Positions 24,104 to 36,940 are shown, counted from the first letter of the stretch. The stretch: 64,000 nucleotides of DNA from Strigops habroptila (GCF_004027225.2 NC_044277.2:85944283-86008282); one strand, 5' to 3'. Notes: generated by a model from the letters alone, not told the origin. Translations and numbers: made by a program.

Positions 24104-27100
24104 CCTTCTCCATAGGAGTCAGTCCTACCCAGCCCATCAGCCCCTGAGCAGGTTTGCCCTTGCCTCATCAGCTCACAGGGCAGACAAGAGCTTCCACTCA
24201 AACACAGGCACACACCACTGCCAGCTGCTGATCCATCTCCCACCACGTGGGAATAGGCAAAGACCCACAGCATGTTCCCCAGCAGGTATGATGTGGCCTG
24301 GATCGGCGGGAGCTACTCAACACACACATTGATCATCACTACCTGCCGGGTTTTATGGGCTGGTGGCATGACAAGGTCCACAGCACTCACATTGAGCAGG
24401 GGCCAGCATGACTCCAGCATGGCACTGAGCAGCTATCAGATGCTGGCACTGGTTTTGCCTGGATACCTCTGCAACACACCCCAATGACACATTCTAGCAG
24501 GGGTTTGAATGTCCTTTCTCCGTCCTTCATGTCCCTTCCTGCCCCCTTGACTTCAAAAGGGAATTCAGAGTGCACACAAGGTCACCCGCTGTCAAAAGTC
24601 AACTGGAAAAAAAAAACCCAAACAACAAATTACTAAGCACACATTTCAGAATTGAGGTGACCAGAGCTAAACGGAAGATGTTCTGAGGGAATTCAGTGCA
24701 AGAATTGGAAACTCAGCATTGCTGCAAAGCTGCAACAGCATCTTTCCACAATAGGGTTCTCGTCTTCTACATGTTGTCTACAGCAAACCCCGCTCCTTTC
24801 TTCTACAGCAAGGTCTCAGCCTAATTAATTCCACAGTTACTTATGGGTAACCCAACACCAGCCAGGCTGTGCTGCAGAAGAGCAGGAGGAGGAAGGAGTA
24901 CGAAAAAGATGGAGTGAGAGCAACTGTCCCAAGCAGGGACGCCAGGTAGCAGAGGAGAAACCAGCCAGAAACAAACAGGCTGACAGGGAAAACAAAAAAC
25001 AAGGTACACAAAAGCACTGGATCCCTTTCAGGGTTTTCTAAATTTAGTAGCTCTCTACAATTCGTTTGGAAAGCTTAAATTTAAGACTTTGCACCATTAG
25101 CATGGCCAAAAGCTTTTTAGTTAAGGAACACCCTAAGCCTACTGCTATTCCAGATGTTATTTCATTAAAAAATTATCCCCTTCATGGCTGGCTGGCCTGT
25201 AATCCTCATCTCAGCATTATCATCAGAACTGGCTCCAAATTAGATGCCTTCTTAAGTGCCAGTTCCCCCTCTTTGACAAATAAGAAAAACATGAGGTCAT
25301 CTTTTATAATCACACTCCTGTAGCCAGAGTAAGAAGATGTAAAACTGTTAGTGCACTTTAGAAATTTAGTTTTAGACTGCCAAAACAGCAAGAAATAAAC
25401 ACTGTAGCCTGCATCTTCTGCCACAGCATGGGCAGGGTCCATATATTTAAACTAAATGACTGAGATACAGGATGTAATAGGGAGTGGAAACAAAACCAAA
25501 CAAAACCCCAACCATTTCAAAGATCACGTCCACCCAGGAGGACTGAAAAAAACAAAAACAAACAAACAAAAAAAGGCAGTTTTTTGACATACACACAGAA
25601 AATAAGGAGTAAGAAAGGCTAAATAGCAAGTCTTGGAAAGCAGAGAATGATTTTAAGATATTTCAATATAGAATTACCTTCCCGGATGATCATTGTTAGT
25701 TCTACCAATGCTACGAACTACTATTTATGGTAGGCTGAAATCAGTTTACTGTATCCAAGAAACATTATCTTAAGGATGATAATAAACATTAACTCGATGT
25801 ACATTCCCGCTAGTGAAAAAAAAATCCATACCAGATAGAAAAGCTAAGACTACCTGAGTTCTCATGTCAGTACTAGTCTTAACCCAGTCTGTTTTCTAGA
25901 CCAACTGCTTCAGAATTTTTTGGCCCCTACATAAAGTGCTCCCCCCAATAAATAAAAACAGTATCTAAGCTCACTGAACAAGTATTTGTAGTCTGGTTGT
26001 ATCATACTCGGTTATCTGAAGCATCAGGTAATTTGCTGTTTTCAGGCAGGCAGAGGACAGTTCTTCACTCTGGGGAAACTGCAAGTACCGTTCTCAAAAC
26101 AGCCATCCCCCTCCTTCATGCCACTCAGACAGAAACTCACCCTGTTGTTTTAGGGTGTTGTTCACCAGCGCCCTGGTAACCAGGAGGCTCCATCACCGTG
26201 TTCTAGGGCCTGCCCGCACACACTGTGCAACTGCAGCAGGACAGGCCGTTGGCTCTCGTTGCTCCCTCTTTAACGAGCAGATTTTTCAAGCCTGCAAACA
26301 CTCAGACCAGCAACCACTAACTTTATCAGCTACCTCACAGAAGGAAGAGGGAAAAAAAAGCTTAGTATCTCTCCCATAGCTGAGGAAGCCATAAAAAAAA
26401 AATTAGTAATAGAAGTTTGCTCTGGTCTGCCCATATCTCTAGATACCTCTGACCACAGGGACTTGTTGACTCTTTCAGCACCCGTTAGGAGCAGAGAGAG
26501 TCGCTTCAAAGTCTTGTCACAAAGAAATTAAGAATAGTCTGTTTGCCCATGGCAAGTATCTGTCTTGCAGGTCCTTACACCTCCTTCAATCTGTACAAGA
26601 GAAGCAAAGGTATGGGTGATTATTAGCTTTGATCTTGCTGCTTCTGACCCAACTACTGCATTGGGTACAATAGCTGGAGGTTTTCATCGATTTGGGACTA
26701 GATAGAAGCCAGTCAGCCGGGAACCAACACTGACAAGACAAATCCTGGCAGTTACAGGTAAGAAAGAGAAGCATCAGCATTTATGAAGTCTCCTTGAAGA
26801 GACCAGCCAATTGGAGGATATGCAGAAACAAGCGAGATGCCAGGCACAAATAGATGCCGTGGCACAGCTCTTATTTTGGGAAGGACTTTGTCAGAGTTGT
26901 TGTGGTTTAAGCGCTGAACCCAGGACAGAGTAATCCCTTCAAATTAATTAACATCTATATTCTGAAAGTCCACTTTAAATGCACACCTATCCCCTACACC
27001 AAGAACTATCACCCCAAAAGCAGTGCCAAATTTATCATCGCTATTATCACACAGATTTGTTTGTTGCACCATTTCCAGCTACTTGCAGATACCTGCAGTA

Positions 27101-29646
27101 AGTCCATGGGACAAGACCACAGTCTTGGGCACGTGTCACTGCACAGAGCCATTCCACTTCATTAACCCAGAAGAAAAACAAGAAAAAAAAAAAATTTAAA
27201 GTATTTCAAGAGAGTTTTCTATCAGGTTAGCGAGCTGGATCAGCTGGAGGTGTATCCAGAAAAGTGCCAGAACTGCCATAAAAGCAAGGGAAAGAAAGGC
27301 CGACAGGGCACAGGCACCTCCCCTTGAAGAAGCAAAAAACATCACATCACAGCCCAAATCGATCCAAGTTCACACCAAGACAGCACTGCCCCTGGACCAT
27401 TTGGCTCTCATAATTAAGCTCCACTTTTTTTGAAGGTACAGTTTGCTAGAGGCTAAGCCAAATTGGCACAAGAATGATCTAGCCAGTGGCAAATAGGTAA
27501 AATGATGGCATGTTACTTGGGAAAGAAAATGACTCAACCCAAATCAAGTAGGAAGTTGAGAGCCAAGGAACAGCACTGCAGCAAAACAAGGCATCTGGAG
27601 CAGAAAAGCAGCCACAACAGGAATTCCCTTGTGACTAGACATGAAATATTATTACATAATTGCTCTGGGTGATTAAAACACAGCCTTCAACTAACCACTT
27701 CCCCCTGCGCCACCCCCAAGAGGTGGAACGATCTGGAACGCTGCGGGTGCCCACAGAGGGATGCTGTGCCGTCAACCTCTGCAATTTAATCAAGCCTCGG
27801 TCCTTGCCCATCATCAGCTTTTGGTGTCCATTATACAAATTAGCATTCAGTACAACAAACCACCCCACCATGTAATGCAATCGAACACAGTGGACAGGTC
27901 ATCCTAGTAACGGAAGGAAAAAAAACCAGCAACCATCAATCCCGTAACCAAGAGCTTCTGTGAAAACTTTGCCCCAAGATTACAGCTGGCTTTGCATATG
28001 GTCAGAAGATCCAGGCACTAAAGAAGTTAATGAGAGAGAAAAGTCCCTACTGAGTACACACTCCAACTTCCTGCTAGGCTTCATGGCTACGTATGTTTAG
28101 TTGTCATTATGTTGTGTATTGCGTGAACGCTAATAATTTACCTGAAGCATCACTTTGCAAATGAGTAAAGTGGGACCTCAGGGTTTCCCCCAAGGCAAAA
28201 AAGGAGAGTATTTCTCAGCGTCATTCCTTTGGACAGTGGTGAGATACACGGTCCGTTTAAAAGGCAGGCTTGTTTTTTATTACTAGCCTTTTGCCTTAAA
28301 GCTAGTTCAGGATACAGCTCTCTCAAACACTACACATGCACTATGTTTAGAGCAGTGTGATAATGGTGATGTTGTGACAAAGAATAGATGAAAATCCTCG
28401 AAGAAGCATTTAGCAGTGAAAAAGCCTTACAAGTGAATTGTCCTAAAAGAAGATACTTATGTTCAAACCAAGTTAAAGTCCAAGATTTATGTACTAAGTC
28501 AGGACATTAGCTCAGATGGGTGATTTAATATGGCCACTGGAATCCCTGTGGTTAAATTATGCATCTGACCTCTTCACTATATGAATTTCAACAGTGTTAA
28601 ATAATAAGCGGTATGTCCTTTATTACCATTTCCAGTTCTAATGACTGGCAGCACTATAAAAAGCACCGCTCCCAGTGACTCAGCCAAGGAGGTCAGGATA
28701 ATGGCAGCACCTAGCATGGCAATGCCACTCTCCATGGAAGGTGCAAGGCCACCCCTGCCTCCAGCAAAGCCTTAAAGACAAGCAGGGCTAAGCAATGCAC
28801 ACAGCAGGGCTGGAAACCACAAGATCTTCATTCCGTCAATCCCAGCAGGACACAGGATGGGAGCAAATGGGCACCAGGGAAGGGAGAGCTGAGAAAGCCT
28901 GGGCAGAGAGACAACATCTGATGAAGGATCTCCATTAGGAGAGAGGCTATAGAGATGGTAAACTTAACATAGTCAAACAACAGCTATCTGCTCCCGAGGA
29001 ACAGGGCACAGTGAGGTCTCACGTGCATGTACATCAACAAAACACAGAGCAGGAAATACGCTTTGTGCTGAACGACCACAACTGTTTCATCATTTCTGCA
29101 GACAAAGCAACGATGGAGCATTCAGCAGTGATTAGCTTGGGCCGCTGAAGATGAGAACAACGGGATTTACTGGCCAAACAAAAGTGAATTTTTTATTAAT
29201 ATACTTTTGGCTCTCTTTACGATATTTCAATATAACCCCTGGCTACTACACAGATGAGTCTATATTAGACTAAAATTTAATAAAACTCTATTTAGAAAGA
29301 TGAGAACATTGCATAATACATTACAGAAACAAATGTATTTTTGAGGGGAGTTAAGGGAGATCTGAACATCCAGTCTTCTGAATTCATCCAGGGCAGCTCT
29401 TTCTCACAAAGGACAGTGAAGATGCATGTAAGAGGAGTCAGCAGTTATGAGAATTGCTCCCACAGTATCAGAGCTCCTGGGGGTTTATATGAAAGTAAGT
29501 CCAAATTAAGCTACATTGACATTCTGCCTGGGTTTTTTTTCCTCTTTTTTCTTCAGTGGTATAAAAAGAGACAGCACAGCCACCCAGAAAACCCCCAAAC
29601 AAAACCAAAGCACAAACTAAGGCGGAATCCTGACCCCAAGAAAACA

Positions 29647-29664
29647 ATCTAATTATAATTAGAT
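29647..29664. promoter_or_regulatory. 18-base perfect AT palindrome, right-copy counterpart
   Basis: The same self-complementary ATCTAATTATAATTAGAT as at 15913-15930. Its double occurrence reflects the duplicated block and not independent conservation. Confidence 0.3.
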
Positions 29665-31375
29665 GGGATTACAAATCAAAGCAAAAAAAGATGCCAAGTT
29701 TTTGGAAGCGAGCCTACAACAAAAATAAAAGGTCCGCACTGGAAAAACCCATAGTCTCAAAAGATGATTATTATTCTTTCTAATAGAAAACAAGACAGCA
29801 GGGACCACAGATGTTTATTTACCCCTTAAAATTGATCTGCCCTTTACCGCAAGTTCTTCCAAAGAACACTTTTTTTATTATTTTTAAAGAAGCATGCAAG
29901 ATGGCAAACTAACTCTCCCTTGACCTTTTGTGGCCAATTTGACGACGACCTTCAAAAGACTCAAACATTTTTTAAAAAAAATTTTTTTGCAGTTTACACT
30001 AAAAAGAAACATTTCGAGATGTATTTTTTTTTTCCCCACACTTAAGCATCAGAGTTAAACCCTAAAACATATGAATAGCTCAGTCTCTGGTTATAAACAG
30101 AAAAAAATCTGCCTCTCTTAAATGTCAAATTTTATTATGCACTTCTACATCACAAACCATTCAAGTCCACTCTGTGCCTGTGTTTTCTCAAGAAAGGAGC
30201 ATAGCTGGGTTACTCTTTTTTTAATCCATTCTGGATTTAAGGTTTTGAGGGATTTGCCTTACCTGCTTTTTCCATTGCCCATGCTTTCAAGGGACACAAA
30301 GAGAAACCAGAATGATTTTCAACAATTAAATACAAACGTGTGCCAGCTACCCAAAGCACAATCATGCCAGTCATCTGATTATTGCTGCGTTTCTTTCTCC
30401 CAACTAGATAAGCACAGTTAATCCAACACACTGCTCCCAGGCAGGAAGTAATTTTTGCTGATCTTAGGGGGGGTCTTGAGATTAAAGGAACTACTTTCCT
30501 GGTGTAACAGTTTCATTTTAGATTTCCAGGAGCTCCAGCTGCCTGTTCATCCCAAAGAGGCCCACCCACAGGCGGCAGGGCTTTCACAGGGCTGGTACCA
30601 TACACAAGCCACAGCTTTCAGGTAAAATGGTTTGCGTGCGCTACTCAGCAAATATGAATTAAGAGCAGAAAGCGGTGCAACCCTCCTCGCTAGAAATTTT
30701 CTACCTTAGCTATAAACGTTAGGCAACACAAAAGAGCATGCACTTCTGCCTCTGGAGTACAACAACTTGTGTGAGACGTTCTTTGTTTTATTGTTCTACT
30801 GGAACAGTTACAAAGAGAACAAGTAAACAAAGAGAATTCAGCAGAACTTTGTCTCATTTTCCTCCTAACAGTGATCGTCTCATCAGCTTCCCCAAAAATC
30901 AACCTGCTTTTTTGTTTGTACGCCTGCGTTAGTACACTTGCACAAAGATACGGGATATCACCAGCAGAGCCTTCTCCACACCCCTTTCCCCTCACTCTGG
31001 CCCGCAGTCTTTCTCACAGACACCCATGACCAGAACAGAAGAGCTGCCGTTGCTGGGTCCCAAAGAGCCACCAAGGATCCCACATCAGAACTTCTAGCTC
31101 AGTGTCGCCCAGATAACAAACCCACGGCACGCACACCTGGAGTGACACCCTAGGACGGAAATGACTACAGGGATGCGAGATTTACTCCCGTGGAAGGGTA
31201 ACCCACAGGTCACCTCACCGATCCGCCGGCAGCACAAAACGGACAGAACTGCGTTGTGTCCAGCTGCTTCCCTCATCTTGGGATGAGCAGTGTGCCGACT
31301 GGGGCCAGGGCAGGGCCGAGGGGGTCCGTGAAGGCAGCACAGGGAGGGGGACCTGAGGGAAGCCGCCTTTCTCAC

Positions 31376-31910
31376 CTTGCTCACGACGTTCTGGACGAGG
31401 CCCGCTCTGATGCGGTAGTGCCACTCGTGGCAGTCGCACTCGCTGGCGTTGCCCCCCGCCGGCGTGGGCAGCCCGGGCGGCGGGAAGATGCTGCCGTTAT
31501 CGCTGCGGTTGGCGTGGCTCAGCGCCAAGGACCCGCTCCAGTTGCCCTGTCCGTCCGCCTCCCGGCACCAGAAGTCGGGCTGGTCCAGGAGGAAGGAGTC
31601 CGAGAACTTGCTGAAGCCGATGAAGAGGGCTGGGACCCAGGTGAGGAGCACCAGGGTCCGCTGGTACCTGCCGCCCAGCCCCCCGAGGAAGGGGAGCACG
31701 GAGCCGTCGTAGTCGAGGAGCAGCGGACTGCAGGCGGCGGCGGGCGGCGATGGCACCGGCACCGCCTGGATCTCGGCCCCGGCGGAGCCCGCGGCGGGCG
31801 GCCCCGGGGGGGCGGCGGCGCCCCCCCCCCCCGGCTCCCGGCACCGAGCCGTTCTCCTCCGGCAGCGGTCGGCCCCCACCGCCCGCCTCGCGGCGCCGGT
31901 CTATCGCCAT
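31376..31910 (-). CDS. SLC22A23: SLC22A23 exon 1, second copy, with the opposite homopolymer frameshift
   Basis: Same exon as 17645-18177: it begins MAIDRRREAGGGG and ends QNVVSK before donor GTGAGA (31370-31375). Here the G run on the coding strand is 12 long (C run about 31820-31831) against 10 in the first copy. The frame slips the other way, into GGRRRPPG. The downstream frame (AEIQAVPVP onward) stays open to the donor and is otherwise identical by eye. The presence of 10 and 12, with 11 required for an open exon, points to run-length error in both copies and not to a mutation or a pseudogene. No second exon 2 lies between this exon and the first copy, as expected for an assembly duplicate. 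Confidence 0.92.
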
Positions 31911-31970
31911 CCAGCCGCCCGGGGGGGTTCACATAGGGGGGAGCTGGGGCAGCCCTGGCTCCCTCGCGAG

Positions 31971-32140
31971 TCCTTCCTTCCTTCCTTTCTTCCCTCCCTC
32001 TCCTCCACGCACACACACACCTTACAACGTAATATATTGCACACACGCTCCTAGCCGGACCCGGCAGGAGACGGATGAAGGGGCGGGGGGGAAGGGAAGG
32101 AAAAGAGGAGAGGAAGGAGAGGGGCGAAGAAAGGGGGAGG
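31971..32140. other. Opposed pyrimidine and purine arms, right-copy counterpart
   Basis: The same pyrimidine tract (31971-32006), CA repeat, TATA-like element and purine tract (about 32077-32140) as at 18238-18407. I see no difference between the copies here. Confidence 0.5.
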
Positions 32141-33769
32141 CACCGAGCGAGCCCCTCGCTCGCTCCCTTCCTCACCCGCACCCTGCGGCCACGAACCGCT
32201 GCAGCTGCCGGCGGTGCCCCCCCTCCCCTTGCCTGTGCGTCAAGCTGCACTCATCCCAGCTCTCCCTTCCCCCCTCCGAAAGGCACCACAGAAAATAAAA
32301 GGAAGGATCCAGCCGGATCCGAGCATGCAATGGGCCAAAGGAGAGGGAGGGAGAAAGAGTGGGGGGAGAAAAGGAAAAAGAAAAACCGCCGCCACCACCA
32401 CCACCCTGCGAACCAAAGCCTGCAACAACAAACCAAGCAAAACCGGTGCAGCAAGGCTCTACGAACACGCCTCCTCTCCCGGTTTTGGTGAAGAGGAGGA
32501 GGAGGGAGAGGGAAGGCAAAGGAAGGAGGAGAGGAAAATAACAGTTCCCGACGCGGCTTCCCCGCTTCTCGCACAGCTAAGGGTCCCCCTCCGGCCGCGG
32601 CAGCAGCGGCGGCGGCAGCCCCCAGCACCCCCCCGCCGGCCCCTCGCAGCCCCGCGTCCCGCACATCTGTCTCCGCAGCAAGGGGCCCCGCCGGCCTCTC
32701 CGCGGCCCGGACTGCGGGGACCGCCGCCGCCGTGCGCCTCCCGCGGCAGCCCGCTCACTCGCCGATCCGACCCGCGCCGTGCCGCCGGCCGCACCTCCAG
32801 AGGCGGGCAGCCCGCCCGGCCCCTCTCCCTCCGCCTCCCGGCAGCCCCCACCTGCCGGCCCGGCCCCGCCGCCGCCGCCGCCCCCGCTCCGCCCCGCGGT
32901 GCCGGGCGGCCGCACCTGCTCCCGCAGCGCCGCGCCGCCGGCCCGGCTCGGCCCCCTCCAGGGGACCCGCCGCCGCCGGGGGCGGGACGGCGCCGCGGGG
33001 CGGGGAGGAAGGGAGGTGCGGGGCCGGGCTCCGCGCCGCCCCGCGGCCGCGCTCGACCGGCGGGCAGGTACCGGAACGAGTACCGGGGCGGGCGGGTGAG
33101 GGCCAGGGATGGGATTTGCAGCGCGCTGTTATTTCCATATCAATTATTTACGCGGTATGGCTTTAATAATGCAGCGCAGCTACAGCTGGCGGGGCTGGAG
33201 GCACCGCGGCGGGAGCAGCCAGTGGGGACGAGGAGGGGAGGCCGGAGCGAGGACAGACCTGCCGGGAAGAACCCGCAGTTGAAGGAGCATTGTGAGATCC
33301 GGAGCGATGTGAGGTGTACCTGTGTTGCTTCAGTCAGCCTGTAGAATCAGTACCCACTTAAAAAAATTAAATCATATCAACACCTTGTGTTGATTGTAAA
33401 ACAGACATTTCAAATTTGTGAAGGTTATTTTTACGTTAAACTAAATTTACTTCAGTGTCTAAATGTCTCCAACTATTTTCATCATGGAGCATAACCCATG
33501 CATTACTGAACTGAGCGGTTATTTTTTTCCTTTGTGAGAAGGGAGAGACAACAGATCAATACACGCTTGTGCACATCAACATGGCTAGTGAGCAGAAGAT
33601 ACTTGCATGCATTAGAAGAGGACTGGCATCATTACTGAATATAAATGGAAGAGCAAGTTGCTGGTGGATTTTCATTTACTTGAGACGACCTCTGTGAGAG
33701 AGTACTACTGTGCATCTTTCTCCCTTTAGCTCCTTTTCTTAAATAGGACACCAAAAAGATTTCCAATCT

Positions 33770-35330
33770 ACTGGTGGCTCTGGATCCCTTTTGTAGGGCT
33801 TTCTTCGGCACTGCTAAGAGGGATGCCCGGCACCAGAGCAGCCCTCAGCTGTTCCTCATAAGACTTGTGCTCTAGGCCCTTCACCAGCTTTGTTGCCCTC
33901 CTGTCTGATCTAAATATTCCTGGGTGAAAGGAGAACCTCCCTGCCTGGGAAAGTCTTCTCTTCCTCTTCCTGTGTTGCAGCACCCTTTTACATCTGATGA
34001 CTATTATCATGTCCCTGTGCCATGTTTTCAATATGACGACCAGCTGTAATTTGTCCTCTTCTGCTGTCTTCTTGGCCAGGGATTGCCCTAGCTCTCCTCT
34101 GGTTTCCCCTCAGCTGCTGCCTGCTGTACCCCAGCCTTTGCGTGTGCAGAGTTAACCCTGCTTGCAAGAGCAACTCCTCTTCTTGCTTCTCAGACACATT
34201 CTGTGCTTTCCAAGCAATGTTTTAGGAATATTTTGAATTCTCATTTCATCTTTCAGTGTACTTGCAAGTTGCCCCCCAATTAATGCCATCTCTGAAGGCT
34301 GCTGATGAAACATCCCAGGATAGACCCGTTTGGAATTTCATCTATAATCCCGTTTGCCAATAAACCACTGACAACTGCTCTTTCCACAGTTTTGTACCCA
34401 CTGCCCACATTTTTCACATAAACTGAGATCCCTCATTCATGAATGAACGTGCAGAGCCTAGCTCAAGGCAGAGATGACTGGCCCTTGCTCCTTTTTTCCC
34501 ATAACAAGCCCGTTCCTCTATTGCCAAAGGAAATTTGCCCACCTTATCCCAACTTCTTGGTGACAAGTCCATGTCAATAGTTGCTTATCTCATTGTTTCC
34601 TTTTATCTGTTTACAAATAATGTGTCTATTTCAGGCTAAAAAAGCCAAGCCTATTTCTAGGTGCTTTTAGGGGGAAAAAATGTCTGTCTGGTCCATTTCT
34701 TTCTTTCTTTTTAAATGCCCTTTTCAAAGACAGGGACCAGTTTCATCTTTTTCTATCTGCAGAGTACTTGGCCTCCTTCCCTGACATTTCCAGCACTGTT
34801 TGAGCCACTTCCTTCTGTACCTCGGCATGAAGTCCAGCCAGCCTGTTGGTTTGAACACCTCGAAGTTATTCAAGTACTCTTGCAACTGGTTCTGTCCCAG
34901 TCCAGGCTGAAACCTTATTCCTTTGTCATTCACATGTATTATGTCAATCACCTGATTAGAAGTGACCTCTTTCAGCCAAGCCTGATGCAAAAAACGCCTG
35001 AGCCACTCTGAGCCTTCTCAGCATCAGTCAATGGCTTTCTCTTTCTGATGAGTAATCCACTTGCTTTTGACTTCCTCTTACCACTGATGTACTTACTGAA
35101 TGATTTCTTGTTACTTGCAATGCTCTTGCTAGTTAAGTCTTACCTGTTGTGTTGGCTTTTTGTGTTTGTTCCCCGTCTTGCTCTTGCTGGTGGTGGTACT
35201 TCTGTGCTCACTCCATGGAAACCTCATCTACCTTCTCTGTGCTTCCTTTTGTGAGCTCATGATTCGGCCTGATCAGTTGCTTCCTAGCTTTCCTAGACTT
35301 CCTCGTTGAAGGGATTGTCTGGGAAAGGTC
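33770..35330 (-). mobile_element. Decayed CR1-type LINE ORF2, antisense
   Basis: Read on the minus strand, several CR1 ORF2 blocks occur in the correct order with many stops and frameshifts. Near 35060-35140 is SKSIASNKKSFSKYIS, like the AQLELNLAKDVKNNKKGFYRYI linker. Near 34850-34880 is QEYLNNFEVFKPTG, like 'LRxLDVHKSTGPDG'. Near 34700-34760 is QIEKDETGPCL then FEKG, like the 'WK.A.VTPIFKKG' block. Near 34325-34395 is RAVVSGLLANG...IPNGSILG, like 'QRVVVNG...VPQGSVLG' of the reverse transcriptase. Near 33841-33902 is KLVKGLEHKSYEEQLR. It is an old, dead insertion of about 1.5 kb. The boundaries are approximate. Confidence 0.72.
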
Positions 35331-36940
35331 TTCTAGAAACTCCCAGCTACCATTCACTGTCTTTTCCTACAAAAAGGAAAAGGCTGTGGCATGGGCTGGG
35401 GTTGTCAGGGAGAAATGGAGAGGGGAAGAGGACTTTGGGAACAGAGGTCTCAAGCTGAAGTTTTGAGGAAAGATAAATTTGACTGAAGAAAGCAAAGAAT
35501 TGAAAACCTGGAAGAGATGGGAGGGAAAAGAAGAGCCCTTAGAGAGGGAAGTATGCATACTGTGAATGAGTAGATCTGTAGAAACAAAGTCATACAATAC
35601 AATGAAAAGCCCATAACAAGAGGTGACAACCCTTACTCAAGCTGATCAAACATTTTCATCCAAAAAGCCTCTTCTGGGTTGCTCCTACACCCTGAGATTT
35701 AGATGGAACTGAAAAATTTCAAAGGTAGCATATTCCTGATCGTTACTTATTTGTACATAGTAGAAGTTCTCCCATCCTTGAAACGGTGATCCTCAAGAGA
35801 CTCTTTCTCAGTATAAGAAGGTTGAAGACGAAAACATAAAGAAAATACATTTCTAGTAGTTAAGAAATAAATTTTTGATGAAATAAGTACTACTGAAGCA
35901 AAACTTCATAGAAAAATACCTTTCAAATAACAGAAATATCTTTGTATATTATATTCTTGTGAAAATTGGTTTTGGTTTGAATGAGGAAATAAGACGGACT
36001 TGAAAGCAATATTCCATCTGCGTGGTGGATCCTACACACGAATAAATGATGAAGCTAAGATTACAGAGCTTCTCTCTCCTGTGCAAGGCCTCACAAGACA
36101 CTATGTTTCGCGATCAAGCGTGGTTTCTCCAACAGTCCCTTTGACCTCAGAGAGGAGACATAGGATCTTTGCAGTGCCTCTTCGCTAGGAGACAAAAAGA
36201 TACCATTTAAGGGGGAAGCTGCATTTAAGAAGAGAACGAATCAATGTCCTTTGGTTTATTTTTTACACATTTACCAAGTTACATTAAGAAAATTGCGTAC
36301 CATTATAATCTGGGTCCTCAATGGCTTGGAGAAGGGGAGCAGAAAAGATGGCTTTGGTCTCCTCTGAAAGGAGCAGTTTGATCCCTGCCAGAACAGAGAG
36401 CGGGCAGCCCCAGAGCTGGGGCAACATGACAGCAGTGGAAACTGGTGAACTTCGCCCTGTTGCCAAGCAAGCCTCCCATTGCAGAATGAGTATCCTGTCT
36501 GTCGGCACCCCGCCACAGCTCAGAGAGTTTGAAGCCAGGATCCAGAGAAATACCATCATGTTTACAAAGAGAAGGGGGGGGAAGGGGGAGGGACACACAA
36601 AATCAAGCTTCCTTAGCCTTAGTGTTAACATTTCCAGATTCTTGGAAGGCTAACCACAGTACTTTGAAGAGCTCCTAGCATAAATTCCTGGTTTATGTGG
36701 AATTTGCAACCGCCTCATTCCACGTAACAACAACCCTAACTGTATTTTATTGTTTTATGGGATATATGCTTACCTTTTTTGTCTAAAGCAATCCTGTACT
36801 GTAGAGGTGAAATTATGACAGTGCAATAAACCAAAGCTACTTGGTACAAAGATTGATGATAAACAAAATCACCTGTTGGAATGCAGACTATTCATATTCT
36901 GGAGAAAAGGACAATGTCTTCGTGAGACCACATGATGATT
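35331..36940. other. Intergenic sequence, nothing identified
   Basis: There is no recognisable gene or repeat. Overlapping open frames on both strands at 36.27-36.65 kb have no family resemblance and no splice context. Their overlap reflects local composition. Confidence 0.55.

Larger units (their letters stand above)
20770..31375 (-). other. SLC22A23: SLC22A23 intron 1, redundant copy
   Basis: Sequence equivalent to 7047-17644, from the gap to the donor of the second exon 1 copy. It contains nothing beyond what is described for the first copy. It should not be counted as separate intronic or intergenic DNA if the overlap interpretation is right. Confidence 0.8.
31290..33250 (-). promoter_or_regulatory. 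SLC22A23: CpG island and promoter of SLC22A23, second copy
   Basis: Equivalent to the island at 17560-19520. Differences are again run-length changes: one C fewer in the CCGCCG-CCCC run near 32.88 kb, one G more in CCAGGGGACC near 32.96 kb, and one G fewer in GGGCGGGTGAGG near 33.1 kb. This is the copy that continues into unique upstream sequence. Confidence 0.85.
20770..34297. repeat. 13.5 kb direct repeat, right copy (contig-start overlap)
   Basis: This is the second copy of 7047-20569, collinear throughout and 13,528 bases against 13,523. It starts immediately after the Ns. At 34298 it continues without a seam into the unique sequence that the left copy lacks. Between about 21.3 and 23.5 kb it differs from the left copy by many single-base indels (for example GCTTTTATT against GCTTTATT, GCAGGAACG against GCAGGAAACG). 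From about 23.6 to 27.9 kb the copies look nearly identical. That pattern fits noisy contig ends, not evolutionary divergence. Confidence 0.95.

Noticed and set aside
31094..31879. 261-codon minus-strand frame starting MGADRCRRR and running past the exon
   Set aside because: The start is out of frame with MAIDRRR and comes from the 12-G run. The C-terminal part after QNVVSK is intron read-through beyond the GTGAGA donor.
32214..33344. 376-codon plus-strand open frame in the second CpG island
   Set aside because: Low-complexity Pro/Arg/Ala composition and no homology. The equivalent frame in the first copy is broken by single-base indels (317 codons with a different end), so it is not conserved even between the two copies of the same DNA.
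7047..34297. A genuine recent tandem duplication giving two SLC22A23 promoters
   Set aside because: The 200-N placeholder exactly at the junction, homopolymer-indel-only differences, and no duplicated exon 2 make a contig overlap far more likely.
36271..36653. Overlapping open frames of 81-115 codons on both strands
   Set aside because: No recognisable domain, no splice or promoter context, and similar lengths on opposing strands point to composition rather than coding.
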